NCBI RefSeq assembly: GCF_014648475.1
Contig: NZ_BMRE01000003.1
Location: 248,001-312,000, forward strand
Source: Lentzea flava
GTDB lineage: Bacteria; Actinomycetota; Actinomycetes; Mycobacteriales; Pseudonocardiaceae
Direction of reading: 5' to 3'
Length of the DNA stretch: 64,000 nucleotides
Of this stretch, positions 17,358-27,600 are shown piece after piece (position 1 is the first letter of the stretch; the number at the start of each line of letters is the position of its first letter). A program made the position numbers and the translations under genes. Under the pieces are notes generated by a model. That model made no database searches. It saw only the letters and a program-made list of their open reading frames with translations, and was not told the origin of the DNA.

Positions 17358-18951
17358 GGATCTCCTTGAACGCCGCGGACAGCGAGCGGCTGCGTGCGTC
17401 GAACACCTTGCCGCCGCTGATCTTCGCCACCCGTTCCATCTCGGCCGTGGCGCTCTCGCCGAACAGCACGGGGAAGATCGGGATGCCCTTCAGGGTCTGC
17501 GGCAGGCCGCTGTGGAACCGCTCGAAGTCGTCGATGTTCTCGTTGCCGGTGTTCTCGCCGTCGGTCATCAGCACGATCGACGTGAACCGGTCCGGATCGG
17601 CGTTGATCTGCTCGCGCAGCACGTCGTAGCCGTCGCGCAGGCTGCTGTAGATCGCCGTGCCGCCCGCCGCGTCGAGCGAGGTGGCGGTGCCGCGGATCTG
17701 GTCGAGGACGGGGCGCGGGTCGTCGGCGGGCACCTCGTACTTCACCGGCGGGCGCGCGGTGCTGTTGAACGGCAGCAACGTCACCTGCTCGCGGCCGTGG
17801 AACCGGTTGAACTTTCCGGCGAGCGAGGAGTCGGCGCCGGTCAGCCCGGCCAGCGCCTGCCTCAGGCCGTCGATGCGGTCGCCCTGCATCGAGCCGGACG
17901 TGTCGAGCACGTAGAGCGTGCGGGACGGGCGGCGCAGCTGGTCGAAGTACGTGGTGATCAGACCGTCCACAGCGGACTGGCTGCCGGGGAACGGGAGCTC
18001 GACGAGGTCCTTCACCGCGAACTTCGCGTCCGGCTGCACCTGCGGGACGGCGGGTCGGCGGTGCGTGGAGTCCATGATCCTGCGCTGGACGTCGGCGCCG
18101 CGCAGGTGCTCGGAGAGCTTCCGGTGGGCCTCGCGGGCTTCGGAGCTCGCGGAGGTGAGCAGGGTGAGCGGGTAATCCGCCGTCACGACGCCGTCGTTCG
18201 GGTAGATCAGGGTCAGCGGTTCTGGCAGCGTCGCGTTGAGCGACAACAGCACCGACTCGTAGTTGATCAGACCGTCCACTTTGGCACCCGGTTCGGTCGC
18301 GCGCCGGGCGTAGGCCTCGGACAGCCAGCCGGACGAACCCGCGGACAGCGTCTGGGCCGAGAAGAACTGCTTGAGCTGCGGGGCGACGGCGCTGATGCGG
18401 GCCGCGTCGAGGGCGGAGCCCGACCCCGACAGCGCGGCCGCGACGCCGACCAGTGCGGAGAAGCCGGAGTTGGAGGCGGACGGGTCGGTCATGCCGTAGG
18501 TGAACTTCCGCTCGCCCGCGGCCTGCGCGATCTCGGCCCAGCCGACGCGCCTGCCTTCCCAGCCCAGTTCGCGCACCTTCGCGGCGGGCAGGCCCAGCAC
18601 GACCGGCGACGACATGACCTTGGCCGGTGTCCCCAGGCGCTTCTGGGCGTCGGGCACGAGTTCGAGGTAGCGGTTGGAGGAGAACCAGACGGCGTCGAAA
18701 CCCTGGTCGGCGGTGCCGTTCGCGACCTTCTCCGCGCCCTCGATCGTGCCGGAGTAGCTGAACTTCACGGTGACGCCGGTCGCCTTGGCGGCCTCGTCGA
18801 GGACAGGCTGGAGGTCGGCGAGCTCGCTGCCGGCGAGCACGCGCAGGACGCCGGGGGAGGGATCGCCGACCGGTCTGGACGGGTCGGCTTCGTCGGAACA
18901 TCCCGTCAGCAGCGCCAGAACGGCGACCGCGGGGACGAGGCGGCGGTTCAT
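17344..18951 (-). CDS. Lipoprotein with solute-binding domain fused to a von Willebrand factor A domain
   Basis: A 535-residue secreted lipoprotein (lipobox LLTGC, Cys18). Residues 35-310 look like a type 2 solute-binding protein of the molybdate/family-11 kind (LRVLAGSELADLQPVLDEA, FDAVWFSSNRY). Residues 343-530 are a VWA domain with an intact MIDAS: DTSGS at 350-354, Thr432 in GGTAIYS and Asp464 in MTDGEN. The protein should therefore bind a metal ion and a partner outside the membrane. No permease gene is adjacent, so the binding domain probably senses rather than transports. The start ATG overlaps the TelA stop (ATGA), and the end overlaps the next gene. Confidence 0.85.
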   Translation of the reverse strand: MNRRLVPAVAVLALLTGCSDEADPSRPVGDPSPGVLRVLAGSELADLQPVLDEAAKATGVTVKFSYSGTIEGAEKVANGTADQGFDAVWFSSNRYLELVPDAQKRLGTPAKVMSSPVVLGLPAAKVRELGWEGRRVGWAEIAQAAGERKFTYGMTDPSASNSGFSALVGVAAALSGSGSALDAARISAVAPQLKQFFSAQTLSAGSSGWLSEAYARRATEPGAKVDGLINYESVLLSLNATLPEPLTLIYPNDGVVTADYPLTLLTSASSEAREAHRKLSEHLRGADVQRRIMDSTHRRPAVPQVQPDAKFAVKDLVELPFPGSQSAVDGLITTYFDQLRRPSRTLYVLDTSGSMQGDRIDGLRQALAGLTGADSSLAGKFNRFHGREQVTLLPFNSTARPPVKYEVPADDPRPVLDQIRGTATSLDAAGGTAIYSSLRDGYDVLREQINADPDRFTSIVLMTDGENTGNENIDDFERFHSGLPQTLKGIPIFPVLFGESATAEMERVAKISGGKVFDARSRSLSAAFKEIRGYQ

Positions 18952-20084
18952 GCTTGCTCCTCAGCGCCGCGCACGCGGCTCAGGTGGTCGTGGGCGCGGC
19001 GGATCTCGGCGTCCAGCGCGGACACCGTTCCCGACAGCGAGTCCGCCGCGCGGGCCTTGAACGTGTCGATGGCGTCGATCGCCGCGTAGATCTGGTCGAA
19101 CGAGGTCCGCACCGCCTCGATGCCGACGGCCGGTGTGGACGCGATGCGCTGGATGTCCTGGCCCTGCACCGACATCAGCGCCGCGTTGGAACGCAGGATG
19201 GAGTCGGTGAGCCCGCGCACGGCGTCGACCTGGTCGATCACCTCGCGCTGCCCGGCCAGTGCCGCCGCGACCGCCACGCCGATCCGCAACGCCGTGACGG
19301 TCGTGCTGACCGCGCGTTCGACGCCCTTGATCAGCTCGTCGTTGTTGCGGCGCACCACGTCGAGCGCCAGGTACCCCTGCGCGCACACGGCGAGCTGGGT
19401 CAGCAGGTCCTGATGCCGTTGCCGCAACCCGAACAGCACGTCGGCGCGCAACGCCTGCGCACGGCCGGGATCGGACAGCTCGAAGATCGCCGCCTGCCGT
19501 TCGACGGCCTCGTCCATCTCGGCGGCGAGCGAGGCGTGCCGCGACAGCTCGGTCATGAGGTCCCACAACCGCTGCCGCTCGCCCTTGATGGCCGCGTTGT
19601 CGCGTTTCAGCGCGTCCTGACCGGACCGCAGCTTCAGCACGATGCGGTTGACGGGCTCGTCGGCCGCCCGCAGCCGGGCGAGCAGGCCGCGAGCCGAGTT
19701 CCCGCCGGGAATGAAGCCCAGGATCTTGCGGCCGGTCAGCTTGGTCAGGTCCTGCGGGTCCAGTTCCCGCACCGAACGGCGCAGCTCGGTCAGGCTGAGC
19801 GACATCTGCGCGGACGACGGCGACGAGACGGACGCGAGCGTGCGGTCCAGCAACCGGCCCGCGATCTGGGCCGCCACCCGCATCTCCGCCTCGCCCAGCA
19901 CCAGCGCGTCGTCGACGATCCGGCCGAAGTCCGGCGACTGCGGGTCGACGGCGGCGAGCGCGGCGACGAACGCGGCGGCTTTCTCGGCGAGCGCGGCCTT
20001 GTCGGTGATCGGAATCAGCCCGGCCGCGCGGTCGACCGGTACCGGTTCGACGGGCTCGGGTGGCGTCAGCACGAAGTCGGCCAT
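18948..20084 (-). CDS. TelA-family toxic anion resistance protein
   Basis: A 378-residue soluble, almost wholly alpha-helical protein beginning MADFVLTPPEPVEPVPV. Family marks are an acidic/proline leader followed by long coiled segments: LDPQDLTKLTGRKILGFIPG near 115-133, LRSGQDALKRDNAAIKGER near 170-185, and FELSDPGRAQALRADVLFGL near 225. This arrangement is diagnostic of TelA (PF05816), named for tellurite resistance but of unproven biochemistry. It sits between two solute-binding-like genes, one with a VWA domain, in a coupled operon. That suggests a cytoplasmic partner of an envelope complex rather than a lone resistance gene. Confidence 0.85.
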   Translation of the reverse strand: MADFVLTPPEPVEPVPVDRAAGLIPITDKAALAEKAAAFVAALAAVDPQSPDFGRIVDDALVLGEAEMRVAAQIAGRLLDRTLASVSSPSSAQMSLSLTELRRSVRELDPQDLTKLTGRKILGFIPGGNSARGLLARLRAADEPVNRIVLKLRSGQDALKRDNAAIKGERQRLWDLMTELSRHASLAAEMDEAVERQAAIFELSDPGRAQALRADVLFGLRQRHQDLLTQLAVCAQGYLALDVVRRNNDELIKGVERAVSTTVTALRIGVAVAAALAGQREVIDQVDAVRGLTDSILRSNAALMSVQGQDIQRIASTPAVGIEAVRTSFDQIYAAIDAIDTFKARAADSLSGTVSALDAEIRRAHDHLSRVRGAEEQA

Positions 20085-20085
20085 G

Positions 20086-21159
20086 TCAGTACTGCTTCGC
20101 GATCGCTTCGAGCATCCGCTCCAGCGTCTCGTGGGCGGGCGGTTCGACGACGTCCACGATCGTCTGCGGCACCGTCAGGTTCTTCTCCTTCACGACGTCG
20201 TTGAAGTGCCGGGGATCGGCCGTGCGGAACCCGAACGTCGCCGCGAGCCTGCCCAGCTCGGCGTCGCCCGACAGCAGCTGTCCGACGCGGTCTCCCGCCT
20301 CGCGCAACGGCACCAGCGTGTGCTTGGACAGCACCGTCGGCGCCGGGTAGAGCAGCTTCATGTCCGGCCGGATCGTCGAGTCGCCCCGCACCACCCTGTC
20401 GACGAACTGCGCCTCGTACGCCAGCACCAGCGGCGTCTTGCCCATCCCCGCGGACAGGTAGTCCTCGAACGGCCCTTCGCTGCTGCTCTGCGTGTAACCC
20501 TGGTCCAGGAACAACTTCGACACCCCCGGCAGCACCTTCGCCTCGGCCTCCTGCGACGACACCACCCCGCCGTTCGCGACGAACGACGTGATCGCCAGGT
20601 ACATCGCCGCGGAGTTCGAGTCACGCGGATCCGTCGTCGTCACCAGGAGGTTCTTGCGCGCGGGATACGCGGTGTTGCCCGGCAGCTGATCCCAGCGCGT
20701 GCCCTTGGCTGCGAGGTCGAGGTAGGCCTGCACGTCGAACGTCTGGTAGCCGGGGCCGGACCTGACCACACCGGCCTTGGTCAGCAGGTCGACGATCGGG
20801 TCGAACGTCGCCACCACCATCGGCGACGAGAAGGGCGCGTAGGTCCGGGCTGCCTTGCGATCGCGTTGGATCTTCTCGGCTGCGGGCGCCGACGACGGGA
20901 ACGCGAAGTCGTACGAGTTCAGGTCGGTCGCCGTCGCGATCTGCCGCGACCCGGCCGGATCCACCTCGACCTTCAGCCCGTGCTTCGCGAACACGTCCTT
21001 GACGCGCTGGTCGGCGAAGAAGGCGAGCTTCTCCGAGCCGATCACGCCGCGCACCGTTCGGAGGCCGGCCGGTTCGTCACCGCCCTGGCCGAGGACGATC
21101 GCGATGACCACGCCCGCCAACAGGACGACGGCGAGGCCGATGCCGAGCGTTCTCTTCAC
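20086..21159 (-). CDS. Membrane-anchored solute-binding-like protein, first gene of the TelA operon
   Basis: A 357-residue protein. The GTG at 21157-21159 is preferred because AGAGGTGG lies 6 bases upstream and it gives VKRTLGIGLAVVLLAGVVIAIVL, a good signal anchor; an upstream GTG at 21205-21207 would add 16 residues. The remainder resembles a periplasmic binding protein: RTVRGVIGSEKLAFFADQRV, then NSYDFAFPSS, a TTTDPRDSNSAAMYLAITSF segment like a phosphate- or sulfate-binding loop, and PLVLAYEAQF. No lipobox is present. The product resembles the binding half of the VWA lipoprotein, so the operon encodes two related binding domains. It ends one base before the TelA ATG. Confidence 0.75.
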   Translation of the reverse strand: MKRTLGIGLAVVLLAGVVIAIVLGQGGDEPAGLRTVRGVIGSEKLAFFADQRVKDVFAKHGLKVEVDPAGSRQIATATDLNSYDFAFPSSAPAAEKIQRDRKAARTYAPFSSPMVVATFDPIVDLLTKAGVVRSGPGYQTFDVQAYLDLAAKGTRWDQLPGNTAYPARKNLLVTTTDPRDSNSAAMYLAITSFVANGGVVSSQEAEAKVLPGVSKLFLDQGYTQSSSEGPFEDYLSAGMGKTPLVLAYEAQFVDRVVRGDSTIRPDMKLLYPAPTVLSKHTLVPLREAGDRVGQLLSGDAELGRLAATFGFRTADPRHFNDVVKEKNLTVPQTIVDVVEPPAHETLERMLEAIAKQY

Positions 21160-21319
21160 TGTCCACCTCTGCTGAAACCTCTTGTCGGAGAACAGATCCT
21201 TCGTCACTCCGACGTTGTTACGGGGCAGGTCGTCGCAATCGTGAGATGAACACTGGGTGAACGGGCCGATGAGTTCCGGACGTCGCCCAAGTCGGTACGG
21301 AGGAACAGGAGGTTCAGCG

Positions 21320-21652
21320 ATGAAGTTCGTGACGATCGGCTATGGAAACCGCGAGGGATACGACCGAACGGACGAGGCCGTCCGCGACGAAGCCCACGCG
21401 CACGACGAACGGCTGCGCGCGGCGGGAGTCGAGATGGGCGTGGCCGGGGAACCCGTGCAGGTCCGCAATCCCGGCAACACCGGCACGATGGTGGACCACG
21501 GGCCTTTCCTGCGGGCGACCCTCCCGGTCGCGGGCTTCGCGATCATCGAGGCGGAGTCGCTGGAGGAGGCGATCAAGCTCGTGTCGAACACTCCGTGCGC
21601 GGTCGCTCACGGAGTGGTGGAGGTGTGGCCGCTGGAGTCAGCGCAGGGGTGA
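21320..21652 (+). CDS. YCII-related (dimeric alpha+beta barrel) protein
   Basis: A 110-residue protein beginning MKFVTIGYGNREGYDRT, with GGAGG at 21308-21312. The strand-helix pattern, an MVDHGPFLR loop, the phrase VAGFAIIEAESLEEAIKLVSN and a final VWPL strand match YCII/DGPF-type proteins, which use a conserved Asp and His and often accompany sigma factors or act as small enzymes. The function is not determined. It is divergent from the TelA operon with a 160-base spacer, and its end overlaps the convergent VOC gene by 15 bases. Confidence 0.78.
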   Translation: MKFVTIGYGNREGYDRTDEAVRDEAHAHDERLRAAGVEMGVAGEPVQVRNPGNTGTMVDHGPFLRATLPVAGFAIIEAESLEEAIKLVSNTPCAVAHGVVEVWPLESAQG

Positions 21653-22021
21653 CCGGTCGCCCACGGACCACTTGTGCCCGAACGGATCCGTGAAACCGCC
21701 CTGCCGGTGCGTGCCCCACGGCATCTGGTGGTCCACGACGGCCGATCCCACGGCTCCGGCGGCCACGGCACGCTCGACGAACCCGTCGGGGTCGTCGCAG
21801 AACACCTCGACGCGGACGTGCGTCACGCCGTCCGGGCTGTCCTCCGCGGGGTTGGCGGGGTTGACCTGGTGGAGGAAGAAGGCAGCGCCACCGATCGACA
21901 GACCGGCGACGCCACCGAGGTTCCACAGCTCCGTGGCGCCGAGCGCGGTCCGGTACCAGGCGACCGCCGCGCCGGCGTCCGGGACGATCAGCATCACTGA
22001 GATCACCGGAGGCTCGGACAT
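21638..22021 (-). CDS. VOC-superfamily (glyoxalase/bleomycin-resistance-like) protein
   Basis: A 127-residue single VOC domain starting at ATG 22021, MSEPPVISVMLIVPDAGAAV. The first beta-alpha-beta unit (AVAWYRTALGA) and the second (HVRVEVFCDDPDGFVERAVA), closing with FTDPFGHKWSVGD, are the standard signature in PhnB-like members. The metal-ligand pattern is not clear enough to call an enzyme. It lies 23 bases downstream of the siderophore esterase stop on the same strand and might be read through from it, but no role in siderophore chemistry is implied. Confidence 0.8.
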   Translation of the reverse strand: MSEPPVISVMLIVPDAGAAVAWYRTALGATELWNLGGVAGLSIGGAAFFLHQVNPANPAEDSPDGVTHVRVEVFCDDPDGFVERAVAAGAVGSAVVDHQMPWGTHRQGGFTDPFGHKWSVGDRSPLR

Positions 22022-22044
22022 GCCGCCCAGCCTGCCGGATCCGC

Positions 22045-23004
22045 TCACAGATCGCTGAGCAACCAGGCCACGTCCCGCACCAGCGCATGCCGCCACCCGA
22101 CGCGGTCGTGCCCGGCGGGGGACCGGTTCACCCGCACGGTCGCGCCCGCGGCCGACGCCAGCTCCTCCACGGCCTCGCAGTGGCGGTGCATCTTGGGTTC
22201 GTGCTCGCCGACGTCGAACGCGACGCGCAGCCCGGACCGATCGGCACCCGACAGACGTGCGGCGGTGTCGCCGCCCGCCGGGCCGTCCAGGGAGATCCCG
22301 TGGCCCGGCAGGTCGCGTGCCCACCAGAACGAGCCGGACTGGCACGCCACGCGCGACACCAGGTCCGGGAAGTCCAGCGCGGCCTGAAACGCGCTCAGCC
22401 CGCCGAGGCTCTGGCCCGCCACCACGAGCTGCGCGGGGTCGACCGTCACTCCGTTGGACGCGAGCAACGGCAGCAGCTCGTCCCGGATCGCCTGCCACAG
22501 AGCGGGATTGCTGTACTCGGCGGCGCGATCACGTGGCGTGGGCAGGAAAACCAGGGTGGCGGGCGGCATCTCGCCGTTCTTCACCGCCGACTCGAACGCC
22601 GCCACGGCCGGGTGCACGTACATCCAGTCGTCGCCGTCGAGCAGCAGCACGACGGGTTCGCCGCCCTGGTGCACCCGAACGGTCTTGCGCCCCAACGTGC
22701 CGTTCCAGCGGATGCGCAGCGGAGGCACGTCCAGCACCTCGTCCGGCCCGACGACCGGCCAGTGCGGCTGCGGTTCCAGGTCCGGCGTCGAGAAGATCGA
22801 CCTGTTCGGGCCCGCTCCGGCGGGGTTGAGCGGATCAGCGTGCTCCTCGCCCTCGGAGAGGAAGTGGTACGTCACGCGCAGCCGGGCCGGCATCTCGACC
22901 TCGGCGAACCAGACACCGTCGTCCCGGCGTTGCAGTTCGACCGGCTCCAGCACGCTTTCGAACCGCAGCGTCGCCGGGCCGCCACGCCACTCGAACAGGG
23001 TCAT
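22045..23004 (-). CDS. Siderophore (enterochelin-type) esterase, CchJ-like
   Basis: A 319-residue Fes/IroE-type alpha/beta hydrolase without a signal peptide, so cytoplasmic. Residues 1-115 form the immunoglobulin-like N-terminal domain (VWFAEVEMPARLRVTYHFL). The hydrolase domain has VVLLLDGDDWMYVHPA, the nucleophile elbow VVAGQSLGGLSAF with the Ser, and a C-terminal GHDRVGWRHAL with the His. In coelichelin loci a gene of this type (cchJ) follows the exporter half and has been proposed to release the peptide from an NRPS that lacks a thioesterase, or to open the ferric siderophore. Its ATG overlaps the exporter stop in ATGA. Confidence 0.88.
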   Translation of the reverse strand: MTLFEWRGGPATLRFESVLEPVELQRRDDGVWFAEVEMPARLRVTYHFLSEGEEHADPLNPAGAGPNRSIFSTPDLEPQPHWPVVGPDEVLDVPPLRIRWNGTLGRKTVRVHQGGEPVVLLLDGDDWMYVHPAVAAFESAVKNGEMPPATLVFLPTPRDRAAEYSNPALWQAIRDELLPLLASNGVTVDPAQLVVAGQSLGGLSAFQAALDFPDLVSRVACQSGSFWWARDLPGHGISLDGPAGGDTAARLSGADRSGLRVAFDVGEHEPKMHRHCEAVEELASAAGATVRVNRSPAGHDRVGWRHALVRDVAWLLSDL

Positions 23005-24692
23005 CGGGCCACCGCCAGCTGGTAGGAGGAGTCGCGGCCGAGCAGGTCGCGGTGCGTTCCCTCGCCGGTCACCGTGCCGTCGTCGAGGACGATCACGCGG
23101 TCGGCCACGTCGAGCAGCGCCGGGCTGCTGGTGATCACGATCGTGGTGCGGCCGCGGCGCAACGCCGCGACGTTGCGGGCGATGAGCTGCTCGGTCACCG
23201 CGTCGACCGCCGTGGTCGGGTCGTGCAGCACGAGGATCTCCGGATCGGCGGCGAGGGCGCGGGCCAGTGACAACCGTTGGCGTTGACCGCCGGAGAGGTT
23301 CGCGCCGCGGTCGCGCACCTGGTGGTCGAGGCCTTCGGAGTGCAGGTCCACGACGTCGGTCAGCATCGCGGCCTCGACCGCCTCGTCCACCAGCGCGCTG
23401 GTGCCGGACGGATCGACGTTGTCGCGCAACGTTCCCGCGAACACCTCGTGGTGCGACGGGTTGACCAGCAGGTGCGTTCGGACGCTCTCGATCGACAGCG
23501 ACGAGAGCTCCCGCTTGCCCACCCTGACGACGCCCGAGTACGAAGACGGTGGCACGTCGACGGAAAGCACCGATGCCAGCTCGGCGGCGACCTGCGGCTG
23601 GTAGGCCGCGATCGCCACGAACTCGCCCGGCCGCACCGAGAACGTCAGATCCCGCAACGTCCCGTGCGTCAGCGCCTCGACCTCCAGGCCGCCGTCCGGG
23701 CCGGGCACCTCCACGCCCGGAGTCATGCGCGGGGGTGCCGCCAGGATCAACGCCATCCGTTCGGCGGACGCCCGCGCGATCATGACGTACTTCGGCATCT
23801 CGGAGAACATCTTCAGCGGCTCGATCAGGAACTGCGCCAGACCGACCGCCATCACCAGCTGACCGACCGAGATCCGGCCCTGGAACGTCAGATACCCCGC
23901 CCACAGCGTCACCGCCGCCGCCAGCAACGAGTTCAACGCCAGCGCCAGACCGGCGTAGACACCGTTGACCCGCGCCACGACGATCGACTGCTTCTTCGCC
24001 TCGGTGCTCACCCGGCGATACGCCTGGAACGCCGCGTAGCTGCCGCCGAACCCGTGCAACGGCCGCAGTCCCGCGATCAGGTCCGACACCTTCGCCCCGG
24101 CCCGCGCGACCTTCGCCTGCTGCACCTGCGTGCTCGCCCCGATCCGGCGCGACAGCACGCTGAGCACGCTCAGAATCGTCACCGTGCCGGCGAAGACGAG
24201 CACGCCGAGCGGGACGCTGATCACCGCCAGCACCACCCCGGTGATCACCACCGACACCAGGGAGCTGACCAGCAGCGGCACCACCTCGATGATGTCCGCC
24301 GTCTGGTCGGCGTCCTCGGTGGCGATGGTGAGCACCTCGCCGGACTTCAGGTCGACGTCGCGGGCCACCGGCTGCAGGCCGTGGTCGGCGACCGCGACCC
24401 GCCACCGGTGCGCCTCCGTCGTGTTCGCCTTCTGCAGGATCCGCATGCCGAACCGCCACGAGTACGACACGGTCGCCATGACGAGCCCGAGCGCGAGCAG
24501 CGCCAGCCCGAGCGAGCTCAGCCGGCCGCCGCGCAACGCGAACTCGACGATCACGCCGAGCAGGATCGGCACGGCGGTCTCGGCCGCCTGGTACGAGCCC
24601 ATCAGCACCGTGCCGGACGCCATCGCGCCCACGTTGCGGCGCAACGCGATCCGCAGGATCTCCCGGCCGGTGCGGACTTCAGTGTTCGTCAA
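23001..24692 (-). CDS. ABC exporter half-transporter with degenerate ATP site, siderophore export
   Basis: A 563-residue fused membrane and nucleotide-binding half-transporter starting with six helices ([20 protein letters not shown]). The nucleotide domain keeps a perfect signature, [19 protein letters not shown], but has lost the rest: the Walker A place reads [18 protein letters not shown], the Q-loop [11 protein letters not shown], Walker [12 protein letters not shown] and the H-loop ITSSPAL. It should pair with the other half at 35458-37254, which shows the opposite losses. The TTG at 24690-24692, inside the NRPS 3' end, is the best start, since no ATG or GTG precedes the first helix; its overlap of 14 bases implies coupling. 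Equivalent to cchI in position. Confidence 0.85.
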   Translation of the reverse strand: MTNTEVRTGREILRIALRRNVGAMASGTVLMGSYQAAETAVPILLGVIVEFALRGGRLSSLGLALLALGLVMATVSYSWRFGMRILQKANTTEAHRWRVAVADHGLQPVARDVDLKSGEVLTIATEDADQTADIIEVVPLLVSSLVSVVITGVVLAVISVPLGVLVFAGTVTILSVLSVLSRRIGASTQVQQAKVARAGAKVSDLIAGLRPLHGFGGSYAAFQAYRRVSTEAKKQSIVVARVNGVYAGLALALNSLLAAAVTLWAGYLTFQGRISVGQLVMAVGLAQFLIEPLKMFSEMPKYVMIARASAERMALILAAPPRMTPGVEVPGPDGGLEVEALTHGTLRDLTFSVRPGEFVAIAAYQPQVAAELASVLSVDVPPSSYSGVVRVGKRELSSLSIESVRTHLLVNPSHHEVFAGTLRDNVDPSGTSALVDEAVEAAMLTDVVDLHSEGLDHQVRDRGANLSGGQRQRLSLARALAADPEILVLHDPTTAVDAVTEQLIARNVAALRRGRTTIVITSSPALLDVADRVIVLDDGTVTGEGTHRDLLGRDSSYQLAVAR

Positions 24693-27600
24693 CGTGCCGC
24701 GCAATCGCTTCGGGGGTGGAGAGGGACAGCAGGTCGCGGATCGTGACCACGGGACCGAACTCGCGCCGCAGCAACGCGATGAGCCGCACCGCGAGCATCG
24801 AGTGCCCACCGAGGTCGGTGAAGCCGCTCGTCATGCCCACCTCGTCCTCGTCGAGGTCGAGCGCCTCGGCGAACAGCTCCCGCACGACGGTCTCGGTCTC
24901 GGTCAGTTCCCGATCTTCCCGCGTGACCAGGGTGCCGAGCGGACGGGCCTCGGGCAAGGCGCTCGTGTCGGCTTTTCCGTTGACCGTCAACGGAATCGCG
25001 TCCACCGCGGCGTAGTGCGACGGCCGCAGGTAGTCCGGCATCCCGGCACCGACCTCGGCCGCGATCGCCGGGAGGTCGGCGCCGTCTTCGAGGACCAGGT
25101 AGGCCGCGAGCCGGTACGCGCCGTCGACCTGCGGGTCGGACTGCGCGACGGCGGCGACGAACTTCACGCCCGGATGCGCGGCGAACCGCGCCTCGACCTC
25201 GCCGAGTTCCACCCGGTGTCCGCGGATCTTGACCTGCTTGTCCGTGCGGCCCAGGTAGAGCAGGTTGCCGTCGGGACGCCGGATCACCAGGTCGCCCGTG
25301 CGGTACATCCGCTCACCGGGCACCCACGGGCACGCCACGAACCGCTCGGCCGACTGCCCCGGCTGCCCGAGGTAACCCCGCGCGATGCCGACGCCCGACA
25401 CGTAGAGCTCGCCGGCGACACCGTCCGGGACGGGCCGCAGCCACGGGTCGAGCACGTAGACGTCGGTGTTGTCGATCGCCACACCGACCACCGGGTCGAC
25501 GCAGTCGAACGTGCCGACGCCCAGCGTGTTGATCGTGTACTCCGTTGGCCCGTAGAGGTTGTAGCCGATCGTGCCGGGCGTCTCGGCGAGCAGCTCCCAC
25601 AGCGTCGGCGTCACGGCCTCACCGCCCAGCAGCACCAGCGCGGGCTTGTGGTTCCCGCTCAGCAGGCCCTCGGCCACCAGCTGCTGCGCGTAGGTCGGCG
25701 TCACGTTGATGACGTCGATCTTGTGCTCAAGGCAGTACTCGACCAGCCCGGTCGCGTCGCGCCGCAGCTCCTCGTCGCAGATGTGCACCTCGTGGCCGTC
25801 GGCGAGCCAGAGCAGCTCCTCCCACGACATGTCGAACGCGAACGACACGGTGTGCGCGATCCGGAACGTCCGGTGCCCGTGCTCGGCCAGCACCGGCTCG
25901 AAGATCCGCCGCTGGTGGTTGACCAGCATGTTGGTCAGGCCCGCGTACTCCGTCACGACACCCTTGGGCTTGCCTGTCGAACCCGAGGTGTAGATGGTGT
26001 AGGCCGCGTGCTTGAGCCTGTTCGGGTTGTCCGGCTCGAACGTGGTCACAGGCTCGGCGTCTGGCCACGGCTCGTCGAGCACGAACAGCTCGCCGTGGAT
26101 GCGGGGCGCTACCGCGGTGGTCGTGATGATCAACGACGGTCGCGCGTCCTCGACGATCGCGGCGATCCGCTCGTCCGGGTGGTCGAGCTCCAGCGGCACG
26201 TAGGCCGCACCACAGCGCAGGATGCCGAACAGCGCCACGACCCAGTCCAACGAGCGCGGCACCGCGATGGCGACCGACGTCTCCACGCCGATGCCCTTGC
26301 CGGACAACACCCCCGCGAGGTGGCGGCTGCGGTCCCTGAGCTCCGCGAACGTCATCGTGCTGCCGTGCGCGACCAGGGCGACCCGGTCCGGGTTGCGGTC
26401 GGCCGCCTCGTCGAACAGGTCGACGACGGTCTTGGTGCCGAAGTCGTTGGGCGCGTTGAGCTGCGGCTCCGGGCCGGTGGCGCGGATCGCTCCCACCGGG
26501 CCGTCGCTCTCGGCGAGTTCGCCCAGGATCCGCAGGTACTCGTCGAACAACCGCTCCGCGGTGGCGGGTGCGGTGATCGCGGGCCGGTACTCGAGCTTGA
26601 CCGTCAGCTGCTTGCCCGGCGTCACCACCCACGTGAACGGGTAGTGCGTGGAGTCCTCGAAGTCGTGCGCCGTGATGTGGTTGATGGCGTTGAACTCGGT
26701 GAACGTGTCGTCGTCCAGGAAGTTCTGCAGCACGAACAGGCTGTCGAACAGCTGGTCCTGGCCGCTCGCGCGCTGGATCTCGCCGAGCCCGATGTGCTCG
26801 TGCTCCATCGCGTCGACCCGCGCCGCCTGCACCCCGGCGAGGAACTGCCCGACGCTGTCGCCCGGCCGCGCGGTCACCCGCATCGGCACGGTGTTCAGCA
26901 GAACACCGACGATTCCCTCGGTGGCTTCCTCCTCCCGGCCGGAGACCGTCACGCCGAACACCGCGTCGCCACGCCCGGTCTCACTGCCCAGCAGCAGCCC
27001 GAGCGCGCCGGTCACCACGGAGTTGAGCGTGACGCCGTGCGCCCGCGCCGCCTCGCGCACGCGGTCGGACTGCTCGACCGACAGCGTCCGCAGGATCTTG
27101 ACCGGCAATGCGTCCGAAGCGGACGGTCCGGCCAGCAGCGTCGGTCCGGGGAGGTCCGCGAGGTAGCGCGCCCAGAACCGTTCGGCGGCGCCCGCGTCCT
27201 TCGCGGCGAGCGCGCGGGCGTAGTCCTCGAAGCTCGGCGTCGCCGGGGCGGAGTCGACCGGGTCACCGGCCAGGATCGCCCGGTAGGCGTCGAAGAGGTC
27301 GCGCAGCACGATCTCGCGCGACCAGCCGTCCCACAGCAGCAGGTGGTGGCTGAACAGCAACGCGTCCCGGCCGTCCGGCAGCCGCAGCACGGCCATCCGC
27401 ACCAGCGGCGGCGCCTTGAGGTCGAAGCCCGTCGCGCGGTCCTCGTTCTTGATCGCGTCGACGGCTTCGGAGTTCAGCACGTCGATCACGCTGACCTCGA
27501 CCCTGCCGCCGGGCGTGAGCACCTGGACCGGCGACCCGTTCTCGTCGGACTCGAAGCCGGCACCGACCACCGGGTGCTTCGCGATGACGTGCGCCATCGC

